DNA of 64,000 nucleotides, from the NCBI GenBank assembly GCA_949825025.1, contig OX463778.1, forward strand, positions 20,800,196 to 20,864,195, read 5' to 3'. Of the stretch, positions 24,501 through 31,302 are shown in pieces. The stretch is from Siphlonurus alternatus. Lineage: Eukaryota > Arthropoda > Insecta > Ephemeroptera > Siphlonuridae. Both the position numbers and the translations under genes were made by a program. The notes beneath the pieces are model-generated. The model saw only the letters and a list, made by a program, of their open reading frames with translations. It ran no database searches and was not told where the DNA came from. Position 1 is the stretch's first letter. Each line of letters opens with the position of its first letter.

Positions 24501-27326
24501 TTACGAGTAATGCTGATCCTTAGTTCCTCCTATGAAAATGAATGTTAATTTTCTTCTCTCTGACACACACCACTTGATATGACACAGACACCGATGTGTG
24601 CTCACCTCAGTTTTCACCACCTTCTTGGTTAGCATTGTCTTCTCAGAGTTTATTGCACAGGCCAGCTTGTCCATGTCCTTCATTTCTCGTTCAAGTCTCT
24701 CGTTTCTCTTGGCAATTCGCACTGCATTGGCCATCGCTTCATGTTGCTTGTCAGTTGCCTCTGTAAATTATTTAAAAGAAAATTATTAAGTAACGTGAAA
24801 CATGGAAAAGTAAATTGAATGTTAGGAATGAGTGGTTTCAAAAACGAGAAAAATTCAGTACAGTAGTTGTCACTTTTCAAAAAAGAGAAGGAAAACACAT
24901 AGAAAGGCAAACAAAAGAGCTACGTTATCAATGAAGTTACATGTCTCAGTAAATATAAGTTACAGAAATTTATGTCTTTTAAATTATGAAAGAAATTTAA
25001 TAAGAATCATTTAAGTTAACAATTTTTTTTAGAAAATAAAAAGGCAAAGCAGTAAAAAAAAAAAACAAAAACAAAAAAAAACAAAAAAAAACAAAAAAAA
25101 ACAAAAAAAAAAAAAAAAGCTTTGATTTGTCAAAGAGAGGAGTGGAAACTCACTACTTAACAAAGAAGAAAAAGAGTAAAGAAATAAGCCTTTTCACTTT
25201 CTGCTAGCACCATGTTGCAATAGTCCTTGCTCACCTTTGACCTTGGCCTCGAGAGATTTGACCTTGGCTTGCTGCTCACTCAACGTCTCCAGCTCCTGTT
25301 CTCGGATGACCGTGGCGACAGGAATGCCTCCCTCCAGCATCTTCTGCAACCTCGCAATCTCCTGGTCTCGTGACTGAACCTGCACACCAGCCAAATTAAA
25401 AACTAACAAAAAATGACATAGATGGGAAAAGATCCTGTACTAGTCAATATTCAGTACCAGTACAATTCTTTATTCTCTATACATGTATTTTCAATGTGAA
25501 ATTAAATTGAAATTATGTGGAATTAGAATTTATTTTAAAATTAATATACAGTACATTAACAAATATTAATTTAAATGGTTGCAATTGTCATCTTACAATA
25601 TCTCTATTGCTCTCATGAGAAATAAAAAAAAAAAAAAAAAACTGTAACAGTATTGCTCTATTGAAAATATTTTTATGCTGCATTAGGTTTTGCTGCTATC
25701 CGCTATGGTAATATTTAGTGTACATTTTAGTTACACAGTTCTTATTACACTTACAACTCCTCCCCTCCTCCCGCTTGTCCCTCTAGATTTATTTCTTTTT
25801 TCCACAATACTTTTTTGTAGCAGAAACTCACCTGCTGCTTGAGAGTGGTGCAGAGTTCCGCCTGCTCTCTCTTCTGTTCTCGCACGGCCTTGAGCTCCTG
25901 AGCTAGGGAGGCTGCCTGCTCCTCCACCACCTGCAGCACATTCAGGGACGGAGGGTTGCTCTGCCTGCTGCTGTCACCTCTACCATGCTGACGAGCAGAC
26001 GTTGCCGCGCTCAAAGGAGCATCCATCTCCATCTTAGGACGCCGGAAAGTAAAACTTCTTTTTCTACCACCAGCTGACAATTAACATTAGTAAATTAATA
26101 AAATATAAAATAGTGTTAGACCTTTTCATAATATTACCTGGTACAGTTATTACAGCGTCAAACTTTTTTTCTTGTAATATTTTTTTAGATTTTGCAGCTG
26201 ATTCTACTCGAAGTTCTTCAATTCTTGCTTTTAATTGAGATTCTAAAAATTTAGAATCTGATATTTCAGTCTCATAAATTTTTAATTGCTTTTTGTGCCC
26301 TGTAAATAAAAAAGTTGGAATTAAAAAATAATTCTATTTGAAGAAAATCCATACAAACAAGACTGTAGTAACTGTACTAAAAATGTCACCTTTATCTTTT
26401 TCTTGCAATTCTTCTGTCACACGCAGTAGTTTGTTATGTAAATCATTACATTCACGAACTAAACGAGCATTTTCACTGATGTAAGGCTGTGAACCTCGTT
26501 CCAACAAACTGCATTTCTGTAACAGAATTATTACAAGCAACAATTAATTATTTTATTATTTGTAAACAATGAAAACAATTAATTAAGTACATCATATTGT
26601 TGTATTTGTTGTAATCAACATGTATTTGTTGTAACTAGACCTATATTGGTGTACAATTTAAAACAGCTAAACTATTTCCTATCAATCTTATCATGTTTGT
26701 GCTATGCTAGAAAATATTTTCTTTTGTATGTAAATGTGCTTTCACATACTCTTAAATTGCTACAGCACGTTGTGGAAAAAAGAAAAAAAAAGTTGGTTTT
26801 CTTTGGCAACAATATTGAAGTTTTCCTATGGAACTCTGCAGCAATTTTGGAGTATGTGTAAGCACCTTTATAATTTTTATGTATATTTTTTAGCATACCC
26901 CTGTTCTTTGCCTTGTGGGCCTTTATTTTAGAATTTTGACTATCATAATATATAATTCTTTAATTTTTTAAATTATTTTTTGCCCAAAAATGAAAGTACA
27001 TATATTGAAAAATATTTCCACTTCGTAATTATGTGACGCATTGCTTAATTATGAAGTGGAAAATACTGCGGCTTGGTGAATAAATAATACAAAATAAGAA
27101 AACATTTATTGTTGGTGATTATCTAAGCACTCCTCACCTCGAGTGCCTGTTGTGCCAGGTCTTTATAGCGACGGAGACTTTCTGTGGTGTGCACAAGGTC
27201 TGCCAGCAATTGTTCTGCTAGCGGCAAACAGTCCAGCATGAGGGACTGCTTGTAGCCCAGCTCGTCCAGCTGCTGCCGCACCACCATGAACCGGTCTGAG
27301 ACCGGCATTCGACAGTGCCCACTCAT
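3226..27326 (-). CDS. CEP135: CEP135 (Bld10) centrosomal protein, 21 coding exons
   Basis: CEP135 is a long coiled-coil protein of the centriole that links the SAS-6 cartwheel to the microtubule wall. Exons in transcript order: 27138-27326, 26390-26516, 26138-26299, 25832-26073, 25235-25379, 24606-24760, 24364-24529, 23565-23803, 23106-23219, 22896-23054, 22426-22521, 21952-22145, 21002-21200, 20418-20533, 8459-8698 (possibly optional), 7304-7429, 6674-6827, 6129-6326, 5550-5726, 4083-4285, 3226-3568. All junctions are GT-AG and all phases join, giving 1,247 residues, or 1,167 without the 240-base exon; the human protein is about 1,140. Matches to vertebrate CEP135 seen from memory: the N-terminal QLDELGYKQSL and DLVHTTESLR, the GGRKRSFTFRR basic motif, RLQDDLA, and VRDLCMKLD near the C terminus. 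The 12-kb intron 20417-8699 contains a nested gene on the other strand. The family call is firm; individual exon edges are good but unproven. Confidence 0.93.
3935..4024. mobile_element. Half copy of the 23.9-kb palindromic MITE
   Basis: This matches the right half of the element at 23922-24296: AATTCAGAATT, GTGAATTTGC, TTAATCAAAGGGAA and the CTCTACCTTAA end. The left half is missing. It lies in the CEP135 intron between exons 20 and 21. Confidence 0.7.
4083..4285 (-). CDS. CEP135: CEP135 exon 20
   Basis: Begins LEAGSARLREELTGLQAQLD and ends VLRSQVSKLEHK plus two bases (CA|GTGAGT). The C-terminal coiled coil continues. Confidence 0.9.
4597..5134. mobile_element. TIR element, about 540 bp, ends GGGCGTATTCGAGAA
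   Basis: A 15-base inverted repeat, GGGCGTATTCGAGAA at 4597-4611 and TTCTCGAATACGCCC at 5120-5134, bounds an AT-rich interior with a GC-richer stretch at 4660-4850 but no transposase. It lies in a CEP135 intron. Its ends resemble those of the small palindromes at 44.15, 44.33 and 59.25 kb, all of which start GGG-GC-ATTCAC. Confidence 0.6.
5142..5379. mobile_element. Palindromic element with repeated ACGACTA motifs, about 238 bp
   Basis: A near-perfect hairpin abuts the previous element. Each arm carries GTTCCGTCAAAAACGACTA, then a second CAAAAACGACTAACTCG copy and a GTATA centre with an eight-T loop. The short ORFs on both strands are by-products of the symmetry. Confidence 0.8.
5550..5726 (-). 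CDS. CEP135: CEP135 exon 19
   Basis: Exactly 59 codons, phase 0 at both ends: IVELTQHVGSLEAQMQQVKE, then NAVRDLCMKLDTQKEALQED, the counterpart of the vertebrate SLRELCIKLDSGK block. Donor GTCAGT, followed in the intron by a long A run on this strand. Confidence 0.93.
6129..6326 (-). CDS. CEP135: CEP135 exon 18
   Basis: Exactly 66 codons, phase 0 at both ends: EEDRNDLLEHFRSLSAEATE, then coiled coil to FGYENQ. It matches the vertebrate 'nqdLLdrFqmL' and 'haYEsQ' landmarks in order. Confidence 0.92.
6674..6827 (-). CDS. CEP135: CEP135 exon 17
   Basis: Carries RLQDDLAAALLDCRHAQRD, aligning with the well conserved RRLQDDLA block of CEP135, and YVAEVERVEQLLAQK. It ends in phase 0 before GTGCGG, an unusual but acceptable GT donor. 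Confidence 0.92.
7304..7429 (-). CDS. CEP135: CEP135 exon 16
   Basis: Encodes STQDAGLARQQDAKSLQREV and RLRQELDKTITLRDASQREI, corresponding to the vertebrate stretch just before RRLQDDLA. Acceptor GCTTGCAG, donor AA|GTGAGT. Confidence 0.9.
8459..8698 (-). CDS. CEP135: CEP135 exon 15, proline-rich cassette exon (probably alternative)
   Basis: This 240-base block is open, bounded by TTTAG| and AAG|GTCAGT, and its phase (one base in, two bases out) fits between exons 14 and 16. It would add 80 residues at about 768-848: a Thr/Ser-rich start, then repeated KPPPT units (TKPPPTEP, PKPPPTKP, PKPPPTPAP), then RSERWIRNAKTSPP. This is not coiled coil and I know of no counterpart at this place in vertebrate CEP135. 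G+C is far above the surrounding intron. It could instead be a terminal exon of another transcript, but the exact fit in phase and strand favours a cassette exon. Confidence 0.65.
9240..9450. promoter_or_regulatory. GC-rich intronic block with a CTCF-like site
   Basis: About 200 bases of GC-rich sequence stand out from the AT-rich intron. Short ORFs on both strands look unconvincing. The minus-strand reading of 9378-9392 contains GCACCAGGTGGCCG, which differs from the usual CTCF core CCACCAGGTGGCAG at two positions. It may be an insulator or enhancer; this is inference from one motif. Confidence 0.3.
10020..10210. other. GC-rich intronic block, function unknown
   Basis: A patch clearly richer in G+C than its surroundings, with repeated GATGATCATCA and GCAGCATCC motifs but no ORF of useful length and no splice-bounded coding frame. 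It could be a conserved non-coding element. Confidence 0.25.
10266..10382. mobile_element. Small palindromic MITE (CGTCGCC family), copy 1
   Basis: Starts AGTCGTCGCCTCGGAAAATT and shares internal GCGGCCTTAATCAC and GTGATTGACAAGGC halves with copies at 15.15 and 54.55 kb. The right end is eroded. Confidence 0.6.
13119..13345 (+). other. Possible 5' UTR exon of the nested DUF4789 gene
   Basis: A GC-rich block ends in a strong donor CAAAG|GTGAGT at 13345/13346. It is preceded by a TATAATATATAT box at about 13098-13109 and a CACAGTG initiator-like site. The only acceptor adjoining a plus-strand gene is TTTCCAG at 17335, eight bases before the DUF4789 ATG. Joining them gives a roughly 4-kb intron in the 5' UTR. 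The short ORFs here are low quality, so a non-coding exon is more likely. No transcript supports this. Confidence 0.35.
15151..15294. mobile_element. Small palindromic MITE (CGTCGCC family), copy 2
   Basis: The best preserved of three copies: TCGTCGCCTTGGAAAATTTC on the left and AATATTCCAAGGCGACGACT on the right, with TTGTTAATTATGCACC and ATGGTGATTAACAAGGC facing each other inside. GTAC lies just outside each end. Confidence 0.75.
15938..16086. promoter_or_regulatory. Cluster of three CRE octamers (TGACGTCA)
   Basis: Exact palindromic CRE sites lie at 15938-15945, 16028-16035 and 16079-16086. The last two sit in a tandem duplication of about 51 bases (CTATGACGTCAC, then GTATTTCAC or GCATTTCAC, then AAGTTG-AAAT). 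CREB/ATF-family factors bind this octamer. The cluster is 1.3 kb upstream of the DUF4789 start codon and, unlike other CREs in this window, is not in an obvious foldback element. Confidence 0.45.
17343..18644 (+). CDS. Secreted Cys-rich protein with nine DUF4789-like units
   Basis: 433 residues in one exon. The start is the ATG at 17343; an in-frame GTG precedes it but an acceptor TTTCCAG ends at 17335, so the ATG is the first codon. Residues 1-20 are a signal peptide (hydrophobic CLFVVLFALLSV), probably cleaved after SA. The mature protein is nine imperfect units of 40-50 residues, each with C-Y/H/F-x(4-5)-R-G-P-C: CYRIFQQGPC, CHTLYRRGPC, CYKRLTRGPC, CYEPYSRGPC, CHQLGSLGPC, CYRAYTRGPC, CFRAGTRGPC, CYEIGSQGPC, and a last unit with CHALYTRAYC. 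This is the pattern of the insect DUF4789 family, whose function I do not know; secretion and disulfides are inferred. There is no transmembrane segment. Units 3-4 use AT-rich codons, the rest GC-rich. It lies on the strand opposite CEP135, within its large intron. Polyadenylation-signal candidates lie near 19318 and 19505. Confidence 0.9.
   Translation: MVASACLFVVLFALLSVTRSAVVAPPWAQEGAEPCGDWQEVRWRGNGRCYRIFQQGPCPPSMELGFREDRREAECRCPPRTAQWARDAKCHTLYRRGPCQVGRYFAPVVNTRWGTCLDPETNCPSGELYWPKESGKCYKRLTRGPCPIGELLIGEEIDSPIGICNCDNGSELGNYRWITNNDACYEPYSRGPCGKGELVLPNPLRCGCSNDLPHFHNESNGCHQLGSLGPCPAGHQFVQASEDGPAMCKCREDYALWPESGACYRAYTRGPCPAGSMLLPASPPVTNETQCAPVPCPRGHLFLPDGDGCFRAGTRGPCSLGKLVVFEDIVGLSYRGRCGCSAKDFPNLVWDSGNECYEIGSQGPCPRGHVFGPGGMCHALYTRAYCDSPGQWLVPEGESSARCECRPGFTAGDGEDPCQPPLVALARFLSNGS
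18645..20417. other. 3' UTR of nested gene and intron remainder
   Basis: AT-rich, with poly-T and poly-A runs. A weak 108-codon open stretch at 18867-19193 begins with a T-rich low-complexity segment and looks like 3' UTR rather than a gene. AATAAA-type signals occur from about 19318. Nothing else is recognisable. Confidence 0.4.
20418..20533 (-). CDS. CEP135: CEP135 exon 14 (upstream of the 12-kb intron)
   Basis: Encodes LQVDEKSERIATLQSELRA and ends with ELKKQLE split after two bases (GA|GTGAGT). The phase fits both exon 15 and exon 16, so the proline-rich exon can be included or skipped without a frameshift. The next downstream exon lies nearly 12 kb away. Confidence 0.9.
21002..21200 (-). 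CDS. CEP135: CEP135 exon 13
   Basis: Completes a split Lys codon, then SLHEQTEASLAGLQAEMAH and a coiled coil to DQERDALL. The acceptor TTTCTGTTTCAG is strong; the donor is GTCAGT. Phase 0 at the end. Confidence 0.9.
21952..22145 (-). CDS. CEP135: CEP135 exon 12
   Basis: Begins VALAASSEASRPQ after a strong CTGTCTCCAG acceptor and ends two bases into a codon at CTCAA|GTGAGG. Long coiled coil with high-G+C codons. Confidence 0.9.
22426..22521 (-). CDS. CEP135: CEP135 exon 11
   Basis: Exactly 32 codons, phase 0 at both ends. Encodes AATAQLETERDSARSELRRL and continuing coiled coil. The acceptor (CGTTAAG) has a poor pyrimidine tract. Donor GTGAGT. Confidence 0.85.
22896..23054 (-). CDS. CEP135: CEP135 exon 10
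   Basis: Exactly 53 codons, phase 0 at both ends. Coiled coil with DNGELRTQLGELSKELAA. The donor is read as AGG|GTACGT. Confidence 0.87.
23106..23219 (-). CDS. CEP135: CEP135 exon 9
   Basis: Exactly 38 codons, phase 0 at both ends. It encodes QQTLEIQRLQSERDQF and ends in AAVRPPV, a short break in the coiled coil. Donor GTAAGT. Confidence 0.88.
23565..23803 (-). CDS. CEP135: CEP135 exon 8 with Ser/Arg-rich linker
   Basis: Residues about 396-475. A short coiled coil (ERELMLELQRVAKG) gives way to a low-complexity basic Ser/Arg/Pro linker (SSARSRPPRKSSAAD) and an acidic patch, then a Gln run. Vertebrate CEP135 has a shorter RRDRSPSR-type linker at about the same place. The linker is a plausible phosphorylation-rich hinge between rods. 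It uses a GTCAGT donor. Confidence 0.88.
23922..24296. mobile_element. Palindromic TTAA-flanked MITE, 375 bp
   Basis: Hairpin element in the intron between CEP135 exons 7 and 8. Its ends, TTAAGGTAGAGATAACGCCG and CGGTGTTATCTCTACCTTAA, are inverted repeats with TTAA at both sides, and AACAGCTGTTCG follows inside. The arms stay complementary to a centre near 24110. There is no ORF. The ends resemble those of the 2818-3172 element, suggesting one transposase family. Confidence 0.85.
24364..24529 (-). CDS. CEP135: CEP135 exon 7
   Basis: Phase 0 start at EELRISITRNQELEDENKR; ends one base into a codon at AGCAGAG|GTAAGT. Highly charged coiled coil, AT-rich codons. Confidence 0.88.
24606..24760 (-). 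CDS. CEP135: CEP135 exon 6
   Basis: Encodes EATDKQHEAMANAVRIAKR and a continuing coiled coil with KLACAINSEKTMLTKKVV. It completes the split codon from exon 5 and ends in phase 0 before GTGAGC. Confidence 0.88.
25050..25120. repeat. A-rich (CAAAAAAAA)n tract
   Basis: Runs of seven to nine A separated by single C in a CEP135 intron, ending in a 15-A run. Simple repeat with no function visible. Confidence 0.8.
25235..25379 (-). CDS. CEP135: CEP135 exon 5
   Basis: Phase 0 start at VQSRDQEIARLQKMLEGG, matching the conserved 'reer-eierLsvaLdGG' stretch of CEP135. It ends one base into a codon. The acceptor is GTGTGCAG and the donor GTGAGC. Confidence 0.9.
25832..26073 (-). CDS. CEP135: CEP135 exon 4
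   Basis: Starts after TTGTCAG and ends in phase 0 at CAGCAG|GTGAGT. It opens with GGRKRSFTFRRPKMEMD, the counterpart of the vertebrate GGKKRSIAFRR motif. A Ser/Gly-rich linker and then a coiled coil (LQVVEEQAASLAQELKAV) follow. Confidence 0.92.
26138..26299 (-). CDS. CEP135: CEP135 exon 3
   Basis: Begins by completing a split Gly codon and ends one base into a codon. Strongly charged coiled coil (KKQLKIYETEISDSKFLE), then KKFDAVITVP leading into the conserved basic motif of the next exon. Codon use is markedly more AT-rich than in later exons. Confidence 0.88.
26390..26516 (-). CDS. CEP135: CEP135 exon 2
   Basis: Phase 0 start, one base left over at the end. It encodes KCSLLERGSQPYISENARL followed by a coiled coil. 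The ENARL stretch aligns with the vertebrate segment in which the microtubule-binding coiled coil begins. The donor is GTGACA, weaker than the others in this gene. Confidence 0.88.
27138..27326 (-). CDS. CEP135: CEP135 exon 1 (first coding exon)
   Basis: Residues 1-63, with ATG at 27326 and donor CTCGAG|GTGAGG. It carries the conserved CEP135 N terminus: QLDELGYKQSL, then DCLPLAEQLLADLVHTTESL. A second in-frame ATG lies six codons downstream (CRMPVSDRF), so the exact start is slightly open. Upstream an acceptor TTTCTTTCAG ends at 27351, so the exon begins at 27350 with 24 bases of 5' UTR, and at least one upstream non-coding exon exists. Confidence 0.93.
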
Positions 27327-27350
27327 CTTGAGGTGCTATGTGCTCATTGC
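27327..27350 (-). other. CEP135 5' UTR segment with upstream splice acceptor
   Basis: Twenty-four bases of leader precede the ATG and follow the acceptor TTTCTTTCAG, which ends at 27351. Transcription must therefore begin in an upstream exon I cannot place with certainty. The most promoter-like sequence upstream is the NRF1-type site near 28535. Confidence 0.55.
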
Positions 27351-28159
27351 CTGAAAGAAATTAGGAGCTGTCAGATACAATCCAGTTTTAGTTGTTTTGA
27401 GTGAATCTTTGACTTTGGATCAGTCTATGTACAAAGTTAGTACAAACTCGAATAATGACATACTGTATGCATACAATACCAGTAATTAATGTGTAGGAAA
27501 TTGTAAGTATTATGCACTACCGGTATGTATCGTAGTGTACAATTTAGTAAAATTTTATATAAATGCTAATGGGTTGGACACTACCAGTATTGTTGAATTC
27601 AGAATTAAAGCACCTTTTTGATGAAATTTTATTCATCTCATATATACAGCCTGTACTGTATATACAGTATCATATACTGTATAATATATAGTCCAGAAAA
27701 CTGCAGAATGCATAATACTAGCTCGTATGTTATGCATATATTTATATGTATGTACCTATACTATTACATACTGATACTCTCCGAATAATAATATGCATAT
27801 TGTATCGAAGGGTAATAGTATAGATATATGTCTCTCTCATAAACAAATAAACTCGTTAAATTTTTGTGGGCTTGAGCTGTGCTGCTTTACTGGATTTGCA
27901 CCTTGATTCACACCAAAGAGTGCTATATGTGGCTACAGTGTTTGACAGCTCATTAATTGGGTCACACTTGAAACTGTTGAAACACCCCTTTGTGAAATTC
28001 GAGTCTATACATTGCTAGGCTTATCTAAATTTGTTTATAAAACAAGAAAATATTGAGCATCACCATAGAAACTAGAATATAACTTACATTTTCAAACTTC
28101 ACATAAACATTAATCTTTCTTCGACATAACAAGTTTATTGATGTTTTTTGACGAACGGC

Positions 28160-28442
28160 GCTATTCGCACGTTATTTCGGTGTAAATAAGACAAATATTG
28201 CTATTCGCACGGAATTATTCTGTAAATAAGACATAAAAACGCTATTCGCACGTTAAAATGGTGAGAAAGTTGACGTGCGAATAGCAGTTACTACTTACTG
28301 TTGCTATTCGCACGTTATATTCTGTACACGATATTAACGTGCGAATAACACATGTAAAGAGTAAATGCTATTCGCACGTTATATTTTGAACACGTTATTA
28401 ACGTGCAAATAGCACAAGTAAGGAGTAAATGCTATTCGCACG
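28160..28442. repeat. Hairpin array A: nine copies of GCTATTCGCACG in both orientations
   Basis: Forward copies start at 28160, 28200, 28241, 28303, 28367 and 28431. Inverted copies (CGTGCGAATAGC, two with one mismatch) start at 28274, 28338 and 28402. From 28303 onward the period is exactly 64 bases for both orientations. Each forward-inverted pair can fold into a hairpin with a stem of 12-16 bp. It lies about 0.8 kb upstream of the CEP135 leader exon. No known repeat class fits. Confidence 0.8.
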
Positions 28443-28534
28443 TTATTTTCTGTACAAATTGTAGTGAACGAAAAAATCCCGAGAAAAGAAGAATTGGGAC
28501 GCAACTCGCGCAACTCTCCACTTTTTTTATCTTG

Positions 28535-28546
28535 TGCGCATGCGCC
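28535..28546. promoter_or_regulatory. NRF1-type palindromic site, possible CEP135 promoter
   Basis: TGCGCATGCGCC matches the NRF1 consensus YGCGCAYGCGCR except at the last base; the Drosophila orthologue, erect wing, has the same DNA-binding domain. It sits in a small CpG-containing patch (about 28490-28565) in the region where the CEP135 transcript should start. Inference from motif and position only. Confidence 0.35.
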
Positions 28547-28569
28547 GATTTCTTCACGCACGCATGTTT

Positions 28570-29117
28570 AAAACATATATTAATAATATATAATACAATT
28601 TTATTTTAATTGTATTTCAAATTTCACTCGTGATCTTATTATAGCTACAATGACAACTACTAAAACAGAGTTCTTTGCTTTTTTTGTTTAATTACGAGGA
28701 AAAATAGCATAGAAGGTATACGGACGGTCAGGTCGGTCATATGCAGGCGGGTAGAAAAGAGAAAGTGGAGGTACAGCTATATACTATATGGCATATTAGA
28801 TAGGAAAAAATGACAAAAATAAATAGAAAAAAATAGTTTTGATTGCATGTATATATATTATACGTTCTATATATATTATAATGATGGGATTTTTTATACT
28901 ATATCGTTTATTATTGGCGTATTTTTAAAATTGTTTAAACCTGATTTGTTTTGTAAGTGAAAAAAAAAAAATCAAAATACGTAATTTGTTTATATCTATA
29001 ATTAATCTGTGAATTCTGGTCCTCCATAGGGCAGCCTAACTTATACAGGGGCATGACGTCAGCGCAATCAGCTAACTCTATATATACTGGGTAAATAGTC
29101 ATTGTGACCTATATAGA
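28570..29117. other. AT-rich intergenic stretch
   Basis: I see no gene or structured repeat. There is one CRE octamer at 29054-29061. Confidence 0.4.
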
Positions 29118-29433
29118 TAGCCCTTTTTGAGATAGTCTGACTTAGGTCCCCTCTTTCCATGGGCCTGCGGACTCTCATTCTGTATATAACTATATATATT
29201 ATACATTTAGAAATATATGCCAGCCATGTGCATCACAATTAAAATAATTTCATTGAATATTATAATAATTATTGTTTACGCTGTTCGATATATATTATAA
29301 TTATTATACTCTATAATGTGCAGCTATTTAATTGAGACAATAGCCTATTATAACTACATACAGAATGAGGGCCGGCAGGCCCATATATGGCAAGAGGGGA
29401 CCTAAGCATCTCAGATTAGCTCAAAAGGGGCTA
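29118..29433. mobile_element. Palindromic element, about 316 bp (TAGCCC ends)
   Basis: TAGCCCTTTTTGA at 29118-29130 faces TCAAAAGGGGCTA at 29421-29433. Inside, CTTAGGTCCCCTCTT faces AAGAGGGGACCTAAG, and CTCATTCTGTAT faces ATACAGAATGAG. The centre is AT-rich and unpaired. No ORF. Confidence 0.75.
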
Positions 29434-29472
29434 GATCGAGATCACGAGAGTGAAATTTAAAATACAACGGAG

Positions 29473-29762
29473 TATATCGACCTGAAATTTTTTTATTGCA
29501 GAAATGGATTATAGAGGGTGCAAAGTTATGCTACCCTGATTTTTTCCATTTTTTTTTTTTTTTTTTTTTGAGGCCGGGAAACATTTTTTTAAAAATATTG
29601 AATCTCTTTTTTGTGACGTCACGAGGCGGCAAGTCGGCAAGTCCTATCTCTTTCATAAGGAGCGGCGTCTCGTGACGTCACGAAAAGAACTTTCAATAAA
29701 TTTTAAAAAATAGTTCCCGGTCTCAAAAAAATGTGAAAAAAATCAGAGTTAATTGGTACCAT
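29473..29762. mobile_element. Palindromic element with GACGTCAC core
   Basis: Left and right halves share the inverted pair GACCGGGAACTATTTTTAAA-type arms around two CRE octamers, TGACGTCA at 29614-29621 and 29673-29680. Its left end, TATTGCAGAAATGGAT, is the end of the element at 63.69 kb. Related elements lie at 36010-36343, 41729-42052 and 63690-63864. Confidence 0.65.
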
Positions 29763-29767
29763 ATAGT

Positions 29768-29966
29768 TCAAGTAGAGTTTAAGTAAAAAGTAAAAAACTG
29801 TTTTCTGTGTCAAAATTTTGCATGTTAAACGCCTCCGAAACACCAACTTTGGGAAATTTTGGGTTTTCATTTCTTAATTATTAGAGGCGGTCAGGTTTTA
29901 AAATATTTTTAGAAAATAAATTCTTTAAAAAAATGTGATCGCTCACTCTATTTTAAAAATTAATTA
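29768..29966. mobile_element. Half copy of the 36.6-kb palindromic element
   Basis: Shares CCTCCGAAACACCAACTTTG, then TTTTCATTTCTTAATTATTA and the terminal TCGCTCACTCTATTTTAA with the element at 36648-37326. Only one arm is present. Confidence 0.65.
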
Positions 29967-29989
29967 TAAATCAACTTTAGTGTAACTTT

Positions 29990-30470
29990 CAATTAAAAAA
30001 AAATGAGCCACACCCCTTTTTCCAAAAAAATCACGCCTCCGGGGGGGTTTTGGGTCCTTCAGGCCTCTATCTGAAGCGCACTGGTAAGAAATTGAAATTA
30101 CTTTCACCACTGGGCCTATAGAAACTATTTTAAAATAAATATTGAAATTGCGGCTACGCCCTCTGAAGGCGTCAATTGGCATCTAGGCCAGCCAGTGGCT
30201 TAGCCAGGATTTGCCCACGAAGGGGGGGGGGGTCCTCAGGATAAAGATCGAGAAAACACCCAATAGGCCGGCCGCCACAGACGCTCTTTTTCTAGAGAAC
30301 ACACCGCTTTTTTTGGGGTAAAGTTGTGGAAAAATACTATTATAGAAAATGTATATGGTCTAGCTCAGGCACGGACTGGCCTATCCGAGCGTGGGTCGGT
30401 GGGCCGCGACAAAAGTGGGTCGCCGGGGCAAATGTGAGCCGCCGGCCACAAAGAAAAAAAAGAGGGTAAA
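29990..30470. mobile_element. Patchwork of GC-rich transposon-like fragments
   Basis: Contains AGTGGCTTAGCCAGGATTTG and CAGGCACGGACTGGCC, which resemble the ends of common non-autonomous DNA transposons of invertebrates, plus G runs at about 30222-30231. No matching inverted ends could be found, so these are treated as fragments. Confidence 0.4.
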
Positions 30471-30621
30471 AAAGAGAAAAGAAAGAGGGAGAAGGAGAAG
30501 GAGAAAAAGGAAAATAAGAACAAAATGATAACAACCAACTATTAGCGAAATTAAAGAGATTTTTAAAACCTATGATGCATGCAATGAACAATTATTATTA
30601 TATATAATGGACCATTTTATC

Positions 30622-31302
30622 TTAATGTAGAGCTCCTATCAGGAAAAAAATGAGTTAGTATTTTCTAAAAATCATTCAAGTGATCCACCGTATCGAACCG
30701 AAAAAAAAAATCTATCTCACATAAACCTTTGCCAGAAAATAAATCCAAAGTCAGAGTAAACGAGTCGCTTAACATTTTAAGGCCTTATACCTATATAACC
30801 AAGACACTCGAATATCTCGAAAAAATAAACCCTAGGTCTTAGGAGATATGAAAAAAATATAGCGATCGATGTTCTGTGACACGAGCTTTAACCAAAAACC
30901 AAATTTTTTTTTTCGCTCGAATCCATTTATCCGTAAAAAATAACAGTCTATATAATAGCAATGTTCATTCCCATAAGAGTTTTTCTTTATTTTTGTACGG
31001 AAAAATGGTTTGGAGCCAAAAAATTTGGTTGGTCATAGAACCAAAGAATTAATATTTTTTCTATATATGATAGAAAATCGTTACATTTTTCATACCACCT
31101 AACGGTGTATTTCTTTCTTTTATTTTTAAGATATTCAAGGGTCTTTGTAAACGACACGTTTGCTGTAACTTTGGAATTTTTTCTGGCAAAACTATGTGAG
31201 ATAGAATTTTTTGGAATTCGGTTTGATATGGAGGACCACTTGAATTATTTTAAAAAAAATACTAACTCAACTGATAGGAACCTCATAGGAACTCTACTTT
31301 AA
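30622..31302. mobile_element. Palindromic TTAA-flanked element, about 680 bp
   Basis: TTAATGTAGAGCTCCTATCA on the left faces GATAGGAA-CTCTACTTTAA on the right, with an imperfect long hairpin between and TTAA at both ends. The interior arms (TTTGGTT, CTCACATA and TATGTGAGA blocks) are diverged, so this is an older copy. The short ORF inside is not a transposase. Confidence 0.7.

Noticed and set aside
28160..28442. CRISPR array
   Set aside because: Regular spacing of a palindromic repeat suggested it, but the host is an animal, repeats occur in both orientations, spacers are themselves repeated, and there are no cas genes.
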